This document shows, piece after piece, positions 26,041-34,652 of a stretch of DNA of 64,000 nt; the stretch's first letter is position 1, and each line of letters opens with the position of its first letter. Source of the stretch: Bryobacter sp. Its GTDB lineage: Bacteria > Acidobacteriota > Terriglobia > Bryobacterales > Bryobacteraceae. The notes beneath the pieces are model-generated. The model saw only the letters and a list, made by a program, of their open reading frames with translations. It was not told the origin of the DNA and made no database searches. Made by a program: the position numbers and the translations under genes. Location of the stretch: the NCBI GenBank assembly GCA_022843625.1, contig JALHNH010000034.1:1-64000 (forward strand). The letters are read 5' to 3'.

Positions 26041-26368
26041 TTGGCTAGTCTACTTTTGCCATAATTTTGCATCGAAATGCTCTCAGAACGAACACAGCAG
26101 CTTCGCAGTTCGTTGGCTTCCGGTGGTGGATTCGTTTCGAATTGTTGCCTTGCAAGCGAAGTGTTTCCCAAAACTCGATTGCGTCATCAGAAGCTATTCG
26201 AAAATTCTTTGCTTTCAAGGCGGCGACACGCTCAATTTGTTTATGGGCCGCAACATCCGACCCCTAGAGCCTCCAATTTCGCAAGCCGATGACAACAAAG
26301 ATCTCGTGACGGTCAAATGACAGTAAAACACTGTCCCGGGCCGACTGGCGGGTGTTACCCATACGCTC
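26041..26368. other. Intergenic region between cytochrome c and TonB receptor
   Basis: About 330 bp without a gene I can support. It holds the divergent upstream regions of the cytochrome lipoprotein and the TonB-dependent receptor. A partial dyad (CCCG...CGGG, with AACAC...GTGTT outside it) lies at about 26328-26357, just before the receptor start. Short frames here lack start signals and family features. Confidence 0.5.
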
Positions 26369-29300
26369 ATGAACGTTTCGAGTCATAAGATCTTTATCGC
26401 CTTTGCGGCTCTGCTGATGGCCGCCCCAAAACTGCCGGCCCAGCTGTCAACGGCGACTGTGAGCGGCAGCGTCCGGGACGCAACCGGCGCCACGATTCCA
26501 GGCGCATCAATCGAACTGACCAACATGGGAACCGGTATCGCCAGGCGGACGGCCAGCAATGATTCGGGGATCTACACGTTTCTTGGCATCCAGCCCGGCA
26601 GCTACACGCTGCAAGCATCGGCCACCGGCATGGCGCCTCAACGCTTGAGTGCCTTCACGCTGCAAGTGAACCAGACGGCCACGCTCGATTTCGATCTGAA
26701 GCCTGGCGACGTCACCCAGTCGGTTACCGTATCTGGATCGGCTGCAGAAGTTCAGAGTTCGACAGCCGAACTCGGAACGGTGGTCTCACAGAAGGCCGTG
26801 GCGGATCTCCCGCTGAATGGCCGCAACTTCTCCCAACTGCTTGCCCTGACGCCGGGCGTTTCTCCGGTGAGCGTCAGCCAGAACGCGACCGGGCCGCTGC
26901 GCTCGGTAGGCACGGTAGTGATGCCATCGGTGAATGGGCAAACTGGGCGCAGCAATATCTTCCTGCTCGACGGAGTCGTTAACTTCGGAGCCAATCAGAA
27001 CTACTACATCGTCACGCCGATCGTCGAGACGATTCAGGAGTTCAAGGTGCAGGCACACAATGACCTGGCTGAGTTCGGTGGCGGACTCGGAGGAGTAGTG
27101 AATGTTGTGACAAAAGCTGGCACGAACGAGTTGCACGGTAGCGGCTGGTGGTTCGTGCGCAACGATGCCTTTGATGCCCGCAGTTTCTTTCAGCCCGCCG
27201 TGACACCTTTCCGATGGAATCAGTATGGCGGCAGTGTTGGTGGCCCGGTCACCATTCCAAAGCTCTATTCGGGGAAAAATAAGACATTCTTCCTACTGGG
27301 CTACCAGGGGTACAAACTGCGCCGCCCCAACCAATCCTTCTTCCGTGTACCGACCTCGGCAAACCTCAATGGCGACCTGAGTGACTGGCCGCGCCAGATT
27401 TTCAATCCGCTGACGACGCGGCAGGATCCGGCCCGGCCGGGCACGTTTCTCCGCGATCCGTTCCCGGGGAACCGGATTCCGGCCAACTTGCTGGATGCCG
27501 GCGCTCTGCTCTATGCCCGGTCGACGCTGCCCGCTCCCATCGTGACAGGAGTCGGCGACCGAAACGCCCAGGATGACACACCCTTCTCGCAGAATCAGGA
27601 GGAGTACCACGCGCGCGTCGACCACACCTTCAGTGAACGGGATCTGGCCTGGTTCCGGTGGAGTGGGCGCTTGTCGAGCGTCAGCACGTCCGCTGGGCGT
27701 CCCACGCTGCCCACCACCAATCCCACCTCGAGCCGCAATATTGGCGCTGCCTGGATCCATACGTTCAATGCCGCCACCGTGCTGCAACTCCAGTTCGGGC
27801 ACAGCCGTCAGTTCGACGAAACCCTCACACGCTTTCGAGGCCTGCCCGATAACTTCGTGGCCAACGCGGGCTTCTCTGATGCTCTGGCACGGAACTACGA
27901 ACTCACGCGGGAACTCGTGCCAGGGCTCAATGTCGCCGACTTCTTCGGTGGCGGCGAGAATTTACAACCAAGTGACTCATGGAACCACCAATACCGTGGC
28001 GACCTGTCTCGCAACGTGGGGCGTCACAGCCTGAAGTTCGGCGTCGATTGGGTACGTTCAGGAGTTCGCATCATTCCCAACACGGCTACGGTCAGCTTCA
28101 TCGCGACGCAGACTTCGAACCCGGCCGCAGCCGCCACTACCGGCAGCGCGCTTGCCTCTTTTCTCCTGGGGTTCCCGGACAACGCCAATCGCCGCAACAC
28201 GATCATCAGCCGTTCGGCTCGCAATCTCTTCGGACTCTACGTCCAGGATCAGTGGCGCGCCACCAACAAGCTGACCGTGAATATCGGCCTGCGCTATGAC
28301 CGCGCGGCTTGGCCCCGCTTTGGCCGGCCGGAGGACCGGAACCAGGAGGTCGGGCTCATGGACTTCAATCGCGGGGTGTACCTGCTGCAGCAATCCGTGC
28401 CGTCGTGCGCAGAACGCGGCCGGGCACCCTGCATTCCCACTACCGGCGGCACACTGCCGGCCAACGTGGTTGTGGTGCCAGATGGCCAACTGCGTAAGAA
28501 TAACAACCTCAACCTGCAGCCGCGTTTCGGTTTAGCCTACCGCCTGCGGCCTTCCACTTCGCTGCGCGCGTCGTTCGGCGTCTCCTTCGATAGCTGGGCG
28601 GGCATCGAGCAGATCTCGACCAACGTACAGGGCTCCTGGCCGTCGTTGGCCCAACAGCTGGTAGCCAATTTAAATCGCAGCGATGCCCCGCCAACGGTAA
28701 CGTTCAAGAATCCGTTCGCCGGTGCCGCCAGTGGATTAACTCCAGAAGCCACGCCGTTCACCCGCAATCAGTTCTGGGCGGATCCGCTATGGAAGAACCC
28801 CTACTCGCTGCAATGGACCCTCGGCATGCAGCATCAGTTGGTGGATGGCACGGTGCTTTCGCTGCACTACGTCGGTTCTGGCTCGAAGCGATTGGACATC
28901 GGCGGGCTCTACAACGTCGCGATGACACCGGGACCCGGGAACCCACGGGACCGCTCACCGTTTCCCTACATCAATGCGATGAACTACGACCGCAGCAACG
29001 GGCGCGGCACCTATCACGGATTGCAAGTGGGCTTGAACCGGCGCGCGAGCCGCGGGCTCACCTACCTGGTGTCGTACACGTGGTCCAAGTCAATCGACAC
29101 AGGTTGTTCGGGCTGGTTCGGCGTCGAAGGATGCTCGGTGCAGAATCCGTATGACTTGAACGCGGATCGCAGTGTGTCGGCCACCGACCTGACGCACAAC
29201 TTCACGTCGAGCTGGGTGTATGAGTTGCCCTTCGGAAAGGGGCGGCTTTCCACGCACAACCGCGCACTGGACCTGTTGGCCTCGGGCTGGCAACTGAACG

Positions 29301-29722
29301 GGATATTGAGCTTGCGCTCGGGGCGAGTGTACACGCCGACGGCCAGCGGGGATATCGCGAACACCGGCAACAACGAATATATGCGGTTGAACGTCGTGGG
29401 GAACCATAAGCTAGACAATCCGCGGCCGGAAGCGTGGTTCAACCGCTCCGCCTTTGCGGCCCCGGCCCCGTTCACGTTCGGCAACGCCGGTCGCCATTCC
29501 TTGCGGTCGGATGGACTGGAGAATCTCGACGCCTCGATTTTCCGGCAGTTCCGTGTGAGGGAGTCTCTTTCAATGGAACTGCGCGGCGAGGCATTCAATC
29601 TGCTGAACCACACTGTGTTCGGCCTCCCAAATGGCAACATCACCAGCCCGAACTTCGGCCGGGTGCTGACGCTGGGCAATTCACCGCGCCAGTTGCAGCT
29701 TGGCCTGCGGCTCATTTTCTAG
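26369..29722 (+). CDS. TonB-dependent receptor, Oar-like
   Basis: A 1117-aa outer-membrane protein. After a signal peptide (to about residue 24) comes a carboxypeptidase-regulatory-like beta domain (STATVSGSVRDATGATIPGA ... AGTYTL-type repeats), a plug domain (VADLPLNGRNFSQLLALTPG, NIFLLDGVVN) and a beta barrel ending in an aromatic residue (RLIF), as needed for Bam assembly. There is no obvious TonB box to name. In Acidobacteriota these large receptors probably import oligosaccharides. The two genes downstream encode exported sugar-active proteins, so this looks like the uptake element of a small glycan-use cluster. Confidence 0.93.
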   Translation: MNVSSHKIFIAFAALLMAAPKLPAQLSTATVSGSVRDATGATIPGASIELTNMGTGIARRTASNDSGIYTFLGIQPGSYTLQASATGMAPQRLSAFTLQVNQTATLDFDLKPGDVTQSVTVSGSAAEVQSSTAELGTVVSQKAVADLPLNGRNFSQLLALTPGVSPVSVSQNATGPLRSVGTVVMPSVNGQTGRSNIFLLDGVVNFGANQNYYIVTPIVETIQEFKVQAHNDLAEFGGGLGGVVNVVTKAGTNELHGSGWWFVRNDAFDARSFFQPAVTPFRWNQYGGSVGGPVTIPKLYSGKNKTFFLLGYQGYKLRRPNQSFFRVPTSANLNGDLSDWPRQIFNPLTTRQDPARPGTFLRDPFPGNRIPANLLDAGALLYARSTLPAPIVTGVGDRNAQDDTPFSQNQEEYHARVDHTFSERDLAWFRWSGRLSSVSTSAGRPTLPTTNPTSSRNIGAAWIHTFNAATVLQLQFGHSRQFDETLTRFRGLPDNFVANAGFSDALARNYELTRELVPGLNVADFFGGGENLQPSDSWNHQYRGDLSRNVGRHSLKFGVDWVRSGVRIIPNTATVSFIATQTSNPAAAATTGSALASFLLGFPDNANRRNTIISRSARNLFGLYVQDQWRATNKLTVNIGLRYDRAAWPRFGRPEDRNQEVGLMDFNRGVYLLQQSVPSCAERGRAPCIPTTGGTLPANVVVVPDGQLRKNNNLNLQPRFGLAYRLRPSTSLRASFGVSFDSWAGIEQISTNVQGSWPSLAQQLVANLNRSDAPPTVTFKNPFAGAASGLTPEATPFTRNQFWADPLWKNPYSLQWTLGMQHQLVDGTVLSLHYVGSGSKRLDIGGLYNVAMTPGPGNPRDRSPFPYINAMNYDRSNGRGTYHGLQVGLNRRASRGLTYLVSYTWSKSIDTGCSGWFGVEGCSVQNPYDLNADRSVSATDLTHNFTSSWVYELPFGKGRLSTHNRALDLLASGWQLNGILSLRSGRVYTPTASGDIANTGNNEYMRLNVVGNHKLDNPRPEAWFNRSAFAAPAPFTFGNAGRHSLRSDGLENLDASIFRQFRVRESLSMELRGEAFNLLNHTVFGLPNGNITSPNFGRVLTLGNSPRQLQLGLRLIF

Positions 29723-29764
29723 CTGACAATCCTACATCTGAACTAAGACGCCGAGGGAGACACC

Positions 29765-31081
29765 ATGAACGCAACCAAACAAAACACGAACCACAAGGCT
29801 CGACCGGGTTCATCGCATTTTCTTACCCGTCGGCACTTTGTTCAAACCGCCGCCGCTGTCGGCAGCTCGGCTGGAGCGACCAATAGTGCAGTGGCGGCTG
29901 ACGAGGGCAAAGGCAAAATCCGGACTGCCTTGAACCAGCCGCTCGGCCAGGACTATGTGGTGGTCACGCAGGTGCCGGACAAGGACCATTTCATCCACGA
30001 CCCGGCCATGACCATCTTGCCGAATGGCTGCCTGATAGTCGCTGCGCCGGTCTGGGGGCGGGGTCCACGGAGTCCAGCCGCTTCGCAAGACAAGTTGCGT
30101 TCGGTAGTTGTGTCGCGCAGTAAGGATAGGGGGAAGACGTGGACCAAAGTCTGCGAGAAGCCGTGGTCGGAAGCCACGCTCTTCGTCCATGAAGGCCGGC
30201 TCTACATGTTCACGCAGATCAAGAGCTTCAGCGGCGTGTGGGTCAGCGCGAGCGTTGACGAGGGCGCGAGTTGGACCAAACCGGTTGAGGTGATCAAGGC
30301 CGATCCTGAACGCAAGCACTGGAACATCCAGACTGGCATGGTGATTCAGGACGGGTGGCTCTACTGGGCCAATGGCCGCGCCTTCGAGGACATGGGAGCG
30401 GTGGCATGCGAACTGAAGAAAGGGCTGCTCAATCCCGAGGCGTGGGTCTCGTCCGAGGCGGTCGTGATGCCGATACCACAGGAGATTATGTCGGGCACCT
30501 TTAGCGATGGTTCGCCCATGCGCTGCCTCGAAGGAAATGTTGTCAACTCGGGTGGCCGGCTACTCGTCATCGCCCGTGCGGTCATCAATCGTTACGGTAC
30601 GGCCAACATGGCCGCTGTGTTTGATCTGACGCGGGAGGGTCGAACGCTCGGGCTCACGTTCAGGCAGCTTTACCCGGTGCCCGGGGGGCAATGCAAGTTC
30701 CACATCCTCTGGGATGAACGGTCAAGGCTGTTCTGGATGGCCTCGAACTTCCCTACCAACTCGTTGGGCCTCTATCAGGATCCTGAACTCAAGCTGCCTC
30801 CGAACAAGCCCGCCTGGCAGTCCCTGCGCGAAGATCGACGGCTGCTGATGCTGTCCTACAGCCTCGATGCGTTGAACTGGTTGCCCGCCTGCTCCATCGC
30901 GAAGGCTCCGAAGATGACGCAGTCCTTCATGTACCCTTCGATGGTGATCGACGGCGACGACATCGCCCTGCTCTCGCGCACGGGCCGCGATTCAGGCGAC
31001 TATCACGATGCCGACCTGGCGACCTTTCACCGCGTCCGCAATTTCCGGTCGCTGGCGATGAACATCGCTCCGAAGCTGTGA
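29765..31081 (+). CDS. Tat-exported sialidase-like (BNR) protein
   Basis: A 438-aa six-bladed beta-propeller protein of the exo-alpha-sialidase/BNR superfamily. The N-terminus has a twin-arginine signal (LTRRHFVQTAAAVGSSAG). Asp-box motifs are visible: SRSKDRGKTWTK and SASVDEGASWTK. The Arg triad and Asp/Tyr residues of true sialidases cannot be assigned by eye, so neuraminidase activity is unproven. GAGGGAGA precedes the ATG by 4 nt. Its signal region is nearly the same as that of the two following TIM-barrel genes, though the mature domains differ. Confidence 0.85.
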   Translation: MNATKQNTNHKARPGSSHFLTRRHFVQTAAAVGSSAGATNSAVAADEGKGKIRTALNQPLGQDYVVVTQVPDKDHFIHDPAMTILPNGCLIVAAPVWGRGPRSPAASQDKLRSVVVSRSKDRGKTWTKVCEKPWSEATLFVHEGRLYMFTQIKSFSGVWVSASVDEGASWTKPVEVIKADPERKHWNIQTGMVIQDGWLYWANGRAFEDMGAVACELKKGLLNPEAWVSSEAVVMPIPQEIMSGTFSDGSPMRCLEGNVVNSGGRLLVIARAVINRYGTANMAAVFDLTREGRTLGLTFRQLYPVPGGQCKFHILWDERSRLFWMASNFPTNSLGLYQDPELKLPPNKPAWQSLREDRRLLMLSYSLDALNWLPACSIAKAPKMTQSFMYPSMVIDGDDIALLSRTGRDSGDYHDADLATFHRVRNFRSLAMNIAPKL

Positions 31082-31125
31082 CGCGCACTGTGTCTGTCCT
31101 CCGGCCAGTAGCCTGTCCCCAGCCG

Positions 31126-31149
31126 AAGATCGAACTTCATTTGGAATGA
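31126..31149 (+). pseudogene. 3' fossil of a third TIM-barrel paralog
   Basis: In-frame codons KIELHLE followed by TGA, then a spacer, match the last codons and 3' flank of the two intact tandem genes (KVELHLK-TGA at 32901 and KIELHLK-TAG at 34626). The spacer after the stop (GAGAG, then GTGACACCAGGA) also matches the spacer between the two intact genes. The rest of this copy is gone. Confidence 0.6.
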
Positions 31150-31188
31150 GAGCCGTACTACCAGACGGTGACACCAGGAGGCATCGCG

Positions 31189-32901
31189 ATGCATGAAAAC
31201 AATCGACATAGAAACCACAAGCCAAAGCCGGGCTCGTCGCAGCTCATGGGCCGCCGACAATTTGTGCAAACCGCAGTTGCCCTCGGTAGTTTCGGCGCAC
31301 TAAGCGCGGCCGAGTTCAAACTCACGCCCGAGCATCAAGCCGCGGTAAACCGGCAGCGGCGCATCTTTTTCCAATATGATCCTGCTGCCGACATCCAGCT
31401 CACGGGCGGCTTCGGCTCGGACATGGAGGCGTTGATGGGGTACGCCTTCGATTTCGCAGTCATGCCCGGCAGCCAGCTCGATGCGATCTGCCTCGATGTC
31501 TCGAATGAAGGCGTCGCCCATTATCGCAGCAAGATTCTGCGCCTCATTGAGCATCCGGGACTGATGAAGTGGCGCGAGCAGGGGCTTGACTACTTCGATG
31601 AACTGATCAAGCACGGCCACAAGCGTGGCAAGGAAATCTGGTGGGGCCTGCGCATGAACGAGGTCGAGCGTGGTGACCTCGCCGCGTATGAAATAATCGG
31701 CGGGGCGCCGAAGATCGCGAAGGACGTACAGAATCCGGTGAAGGCCGCGCATCCCGACTGGCTCATCCGCTCCTGGTGGTGGCAGGGCTTTTGGAACTAC
31801 GCGGTGAAGGAAGTCCGGGACTATCGCCTGTCCGTCGTGCGCGAGGTAGTGGAGCACTATGACTTCGACGGCGTGCATCTCGACTTTCTCCGGCACACAC
31901 CCTTCCTGCCGCCGGGCAAGCAGTGGGAAAACCGCGAGCACCTCACCAGTTTCCTGCGCGACGTGCGCAAGATGCTGCAGGAACGCGCTGCCAAACGCGG
32001 CCGGCCCTTCCTGCTGGCCGCGCGGGTGCCGGATTCGGTCGAGGGCTGTCACACCGATGGTTTCGACATCAAGACCTGGGCCTCGCAGGGCCTCGTGGAT
32101 GTGCTCGTGCTCGGCACGCGGACGATCAACGTGGATGTGGCCTCATTCCGCAAGGTGATAGACAGTGCACCGGTGAAGCTCATCCCAAGCTTCGACTGTT
32201 ACCATGCCACTGACGGCTACCACGGCGATCAGTCGCTCGATCTGCTGAGCGGAGTCTTTGGCAACTACCTGCACCAGGGCGCGGACGGCGTTGGCATCTT
32301 CAATAACCCGGCCGGGTCTGCCGAACATGCGAGACGACTCGGGTTGCGCCAACAGGCGAAGTACAATCCGGAAATCCTCACCACGATTGGCAGCCTCGCC
32401 ACCATTGCCGGTAAGCCGCGCTACTACGCGCTGGACCGACGAGGAGGCTACGCTCATGTGGAGGGCCACGGTTCGTCCAACGCCGGCGCCGCGCTGCCGG
32501 TCGCGCTCCGGTTCGACGGCATGCCTTCCACGTTCAGTCTGCCAATATGGGAGCCGGTGAAGCCCGGCACCGGCGCAAGGCTGCGGCTCGTGGTGTTTAA
32601 CCACGTCGAAGGCGACGCAGTCGCCTTGAAACTAAACGGCGCCATGCTCAAGCGAGAACTCGTGGACCCGCAGTGGAAGGATGCTCGGATTTTCTCTCCG
32701 CTGCCACAGCCGGAGACCGTGACGCCTGGAGCACTCGTGAAGAACCTCGAAGCCCAGCACCTCACCCGTATTGAGTTCCTCGTCCCCACCGCAATCCTGA
32801 AACGCGGCGAAAACAGCATTGCCATCGCAGTCGACCGGAAAGGCCCGTTCACGCCCTCTAAGGCGGTGAAGGTTGAGAAGGTCGAACTACATCTGAAATG
32901 A
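31189..32901 (+). CDS. Tat-exported GH10-like TIM-barrel protein, copy 1
   Basis: A 570-aa secreted protein. A twin-arginine signal (MGRRQFVQTAVALGSFGAL) precedes a TIM-barrel domain like glycosyl-hydrolase-like family 10 (GHL10). The barrel strand motifs include KEIWWGLRMNEVERGD, FDGVHLDFLRHTPFLPPG and KLIPSFDCYHATDGYHGDQ. The C-terminal 130 residues form a beta domain. Catalytic acids are probably among HLDF and the later Glu/Asp residues. AGGAGG at 31176-31181 lies 7 nt before the ATG at 31189, which decides the start over a GTG at 31168. The following gene is a close paralog. Confidence 0.85.
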   Translation: MHENNRHRNHKPKPGSSQLMGRRQFVQTAVALGSFGALSAAEFKLTPEHQAAVNRQRRIFFQYDPAADIQLTGGFGSDMEALMGYAFDFAVMPGSQLDAICLDVSNEGVAHYRSKILRLIEHPGLMKWREQGLDYFDELIKHGHKRGKEIWWGLRMNEVERGDLAAYEIIGGAPKIAKDVQNPVKAAHPDWLIRSWWWQGFWNYAVKEVRDYRLSVVREVVEHYDFDGVHLDFLRHTPFLPPGKQWENREHLTSFLRDVRKMLQERAAKRGRPFLLAARVPDSVEGCHTDGFDIKTWASQGLVDVLVLGTRTINVDVASFRKVIDSAPVKLIPSFDCYHATDGYHGDQSLDLLSGVFGNYLHQGADGVGIFNNPAGSAEHARRLGLRQQAKYNPEILTTIGSLATIAGKPRYYALDRRGGYAHVEGHGSSNAGAALPVALRFDGMPSTFSLPIWEPVKPGTGARLRLVVFNHVEGDAVALKLNGAMLKRELVDPQWKDARIFSPLPQPETVTPGALVKNLEAQHLTRIEFLVPTAILKRGENSIAIAVDRKGPFTPSKAVKVEKVELHLK

Positions 32902-32940
32902 GAGACATACTACTAAAAGGTGACACCAGGATGCGTCGCG

Positions 32941-34626
32941 ATGCATAAAAACCACAAGCCCAAACCGGGTTCATCTGAGCTCACTGGCCGCCGCCATTTT
33001 GTTCAAACCGCCACTGCCCTCAGTAGTTTCGGCGCACTGTACGCGGCCGGGTTCAAATTCACGCCTGAGCATCAAGCCGCGGTAAACCGGCAGCGGCGCA
33101 TCTTTTTCCAATACGATCCGGCGGCGGACATTCAGAAGAAAGGTGGGTTTGGCGCGGACATGGATGCAGTGATGCGGTACGTGTTTGACTTTGCCGACCT
33201 GCCCGGCAGTCAGCTCGATGCGATCTGCATTGATATCTCGAATGAAGGCGTCGCGCATTATCGGAGCAAGATTCTGCGGCCAATCCAGCATCCGGGCCTC
33301 GTCAAGTGGCGCGAGCGGGGACTCGATTACTTCGACGAACTGATCAAGCAGGGCCACCAGCGCGGCAAAGAAGTCTGGTGGGGCCTGCGCATCAATGAGG
33401 TTGAGCGCGGTGACCTCATCTATTATGAAAAGGGCGGCGCATCTATCTCTGACGAGCGCAATCCCGTGAAGGCGGCGCATCCCGAGTGGCTGATCCGTTC
33501 CTGGTGGTGGCAGGGTTTCTACAATTACGCGGTCAGGGAAGTGCGCGCGTACCGCCTCTCCATCATCCAGGAAGTCGCCGAGCAGTATGACTTTGATGGC
33601 GTGCATCTGGACTTCCTCCGGCACACACCCTTCCTGCCTCCAGGCAAGCAATGGGAAAATCGCGAGCACCTCACCCACTTCCTGCGCGACGTGCGCCAAA
33701 TGTTGCAGGAGCGCGCCGCCAAACGCGGCCGTCCGTTCCTGCTGGCCTGCCGGGTGCCGGATTCGCTCGAGGGATGTCACACAGACGGGATCGATGTTGC
33801 CAAGTGGGCGGCCGAGACGCTCATCGACGTGCTCATCATCGGAACCCGCACCATCAACGTTGACGTCGCGTCCTTCCGCAAAGTCGTGGCCGGAGCACCG
33901 GTAAAGCTCATCCCGAGCTTCGATTGTTACCACGCTACCGACGGCTACCACGGCGATCAGTCACTCGATCTACTTAGCGGCGTCTTTGGCAACTACCTCC
34001 ACCAGGGCGCGGACGGTGTCGGCATCTTCAACAACCCGGCTGGGTCTGCCGAACACGCGAGTCGGCTGGGGTTGGGCCAACAGGCGAACTACGCCCCCGA
34101 GATCCTCACCACCATCGGCAGCCTCGCCACGATTAACGGGAAGCCCCGCTACTACCCCGTCGAGCGGCGCGGCGGCTACTCCGCCGTGGAGGGTCATGGG
34201 TCATCCAACGGCAATGCTCCGCTGCCGGTCACACTTCGGTACGACGGTGCGCCCTCCGTGATCACCCTGTCCGTGTGGGAACCTGTGAAGCCCGGTGCCG
34301 CGGCCACACTACGCCTCGTCCTGTTTAATCACGTCGAAGGCGACGAACTTATCGTTCATCTGAATGGAGCAGCCTTGAAGCGCGACCTCACCGACCCACG
34401 GTGGAAGGATATTCGGATCTTCTCGCCACTCGCCCAGCCGGGGATCACGCCCGGCGCTGTTTTGAAGAATCTTGATCAGCAAAAGCTCGCGCGAATTGAG
34501 TTCGGAGTTCCCATCGAGCGTTTGAAACGGGGCCCCAACACCCTAGCCATCTCCGTGAACCGGACTGGCTCATTTCCGCCCGCCAAGCCTGTGCAGCTTG
34601 AGAAGATCGAGCTGCATTTGAAATAG
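32941..34626 (+). CDS. Tat-exported GH10-like TIM-barrel protein, copy 2
   Basis: A 561-aa paralog of the preceding gene, close over the full length, with the same order of twin-arginine signal (TGRRHFVQT), barrel (FDGVHLDFLRHTPFLPPG conserved) and C-terminal beta domain. The upstream spacer is duplicated too, but the ribosome site is weakened: AGGATG replaces the AGGAGG of copy 1. This may lower its translation. Small differences in the loops (e.g. HQGADG blocks are kept, KQGHQRG differs) suggest divergence, possibly of substrate use. Confidence 0.85.
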   Translation: MHKNHKPKPGSSELTGRRHFVQTATALSSFGALYAAGFKFTPEHQAAVNRQRRIFFQYDPAADIQKKGGFGADMDAVMRYVFDFADLPGSQLDAICIDISNEGVAHYRSKILRPIQHPGLVKWRERGLDYFDELIKQGHQRGKEVWWGLRINEVERGDLIYYEKGGASISDERNPVKAAHPEWLIRSWWWQGFYNYAVREVRAYRLSIIQEVAEQYDFDGVHLDFLRHTPFLPPGKQWENREHLTHFLRDVRQMLQERAAKRGRPFLLACRVPDSLEGCHTDGIDVAKWAAETLIDVLIIGTRTINVDVASFRKVVAGAPVKLIPSFDCYHATDGYHGDQSLDLLSGVFGNYLHQGADGVGIFNNPAGSAEHASRLGLGQQANYAPEILTTIGSLATINGKPRYYPVERRGGYSAVEGHGSSNGNAPLPVTLRYDGAPSVITLSVWEPVKPGAAATLRLVLFNHVEGDELIVHLNGAALKRDLTDPRWKDIRIFSPLAQPGITPGAVLKNLDQQKLARIEFGVPIERLKRGPNTLAISVNRTGSFPPAKPVQLEKIELHLK

Positions 34627-34652
34627 CAGCCAGAACTCAGCGCTTGAAACAG

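Noticed and set aside
26030..26320. Small frames upstream of the left TonB receptor
   Set aside because: No ribosome site, signal peptide or domain; they overlap the cytochrome upstream region.
32971..33951. 326-aa frame opposite TIM-barrel copy 2 (and its match at 31300-32052)
   Set aside because: Both follow the paralogy of the sense genes; no signal or domain of their own.
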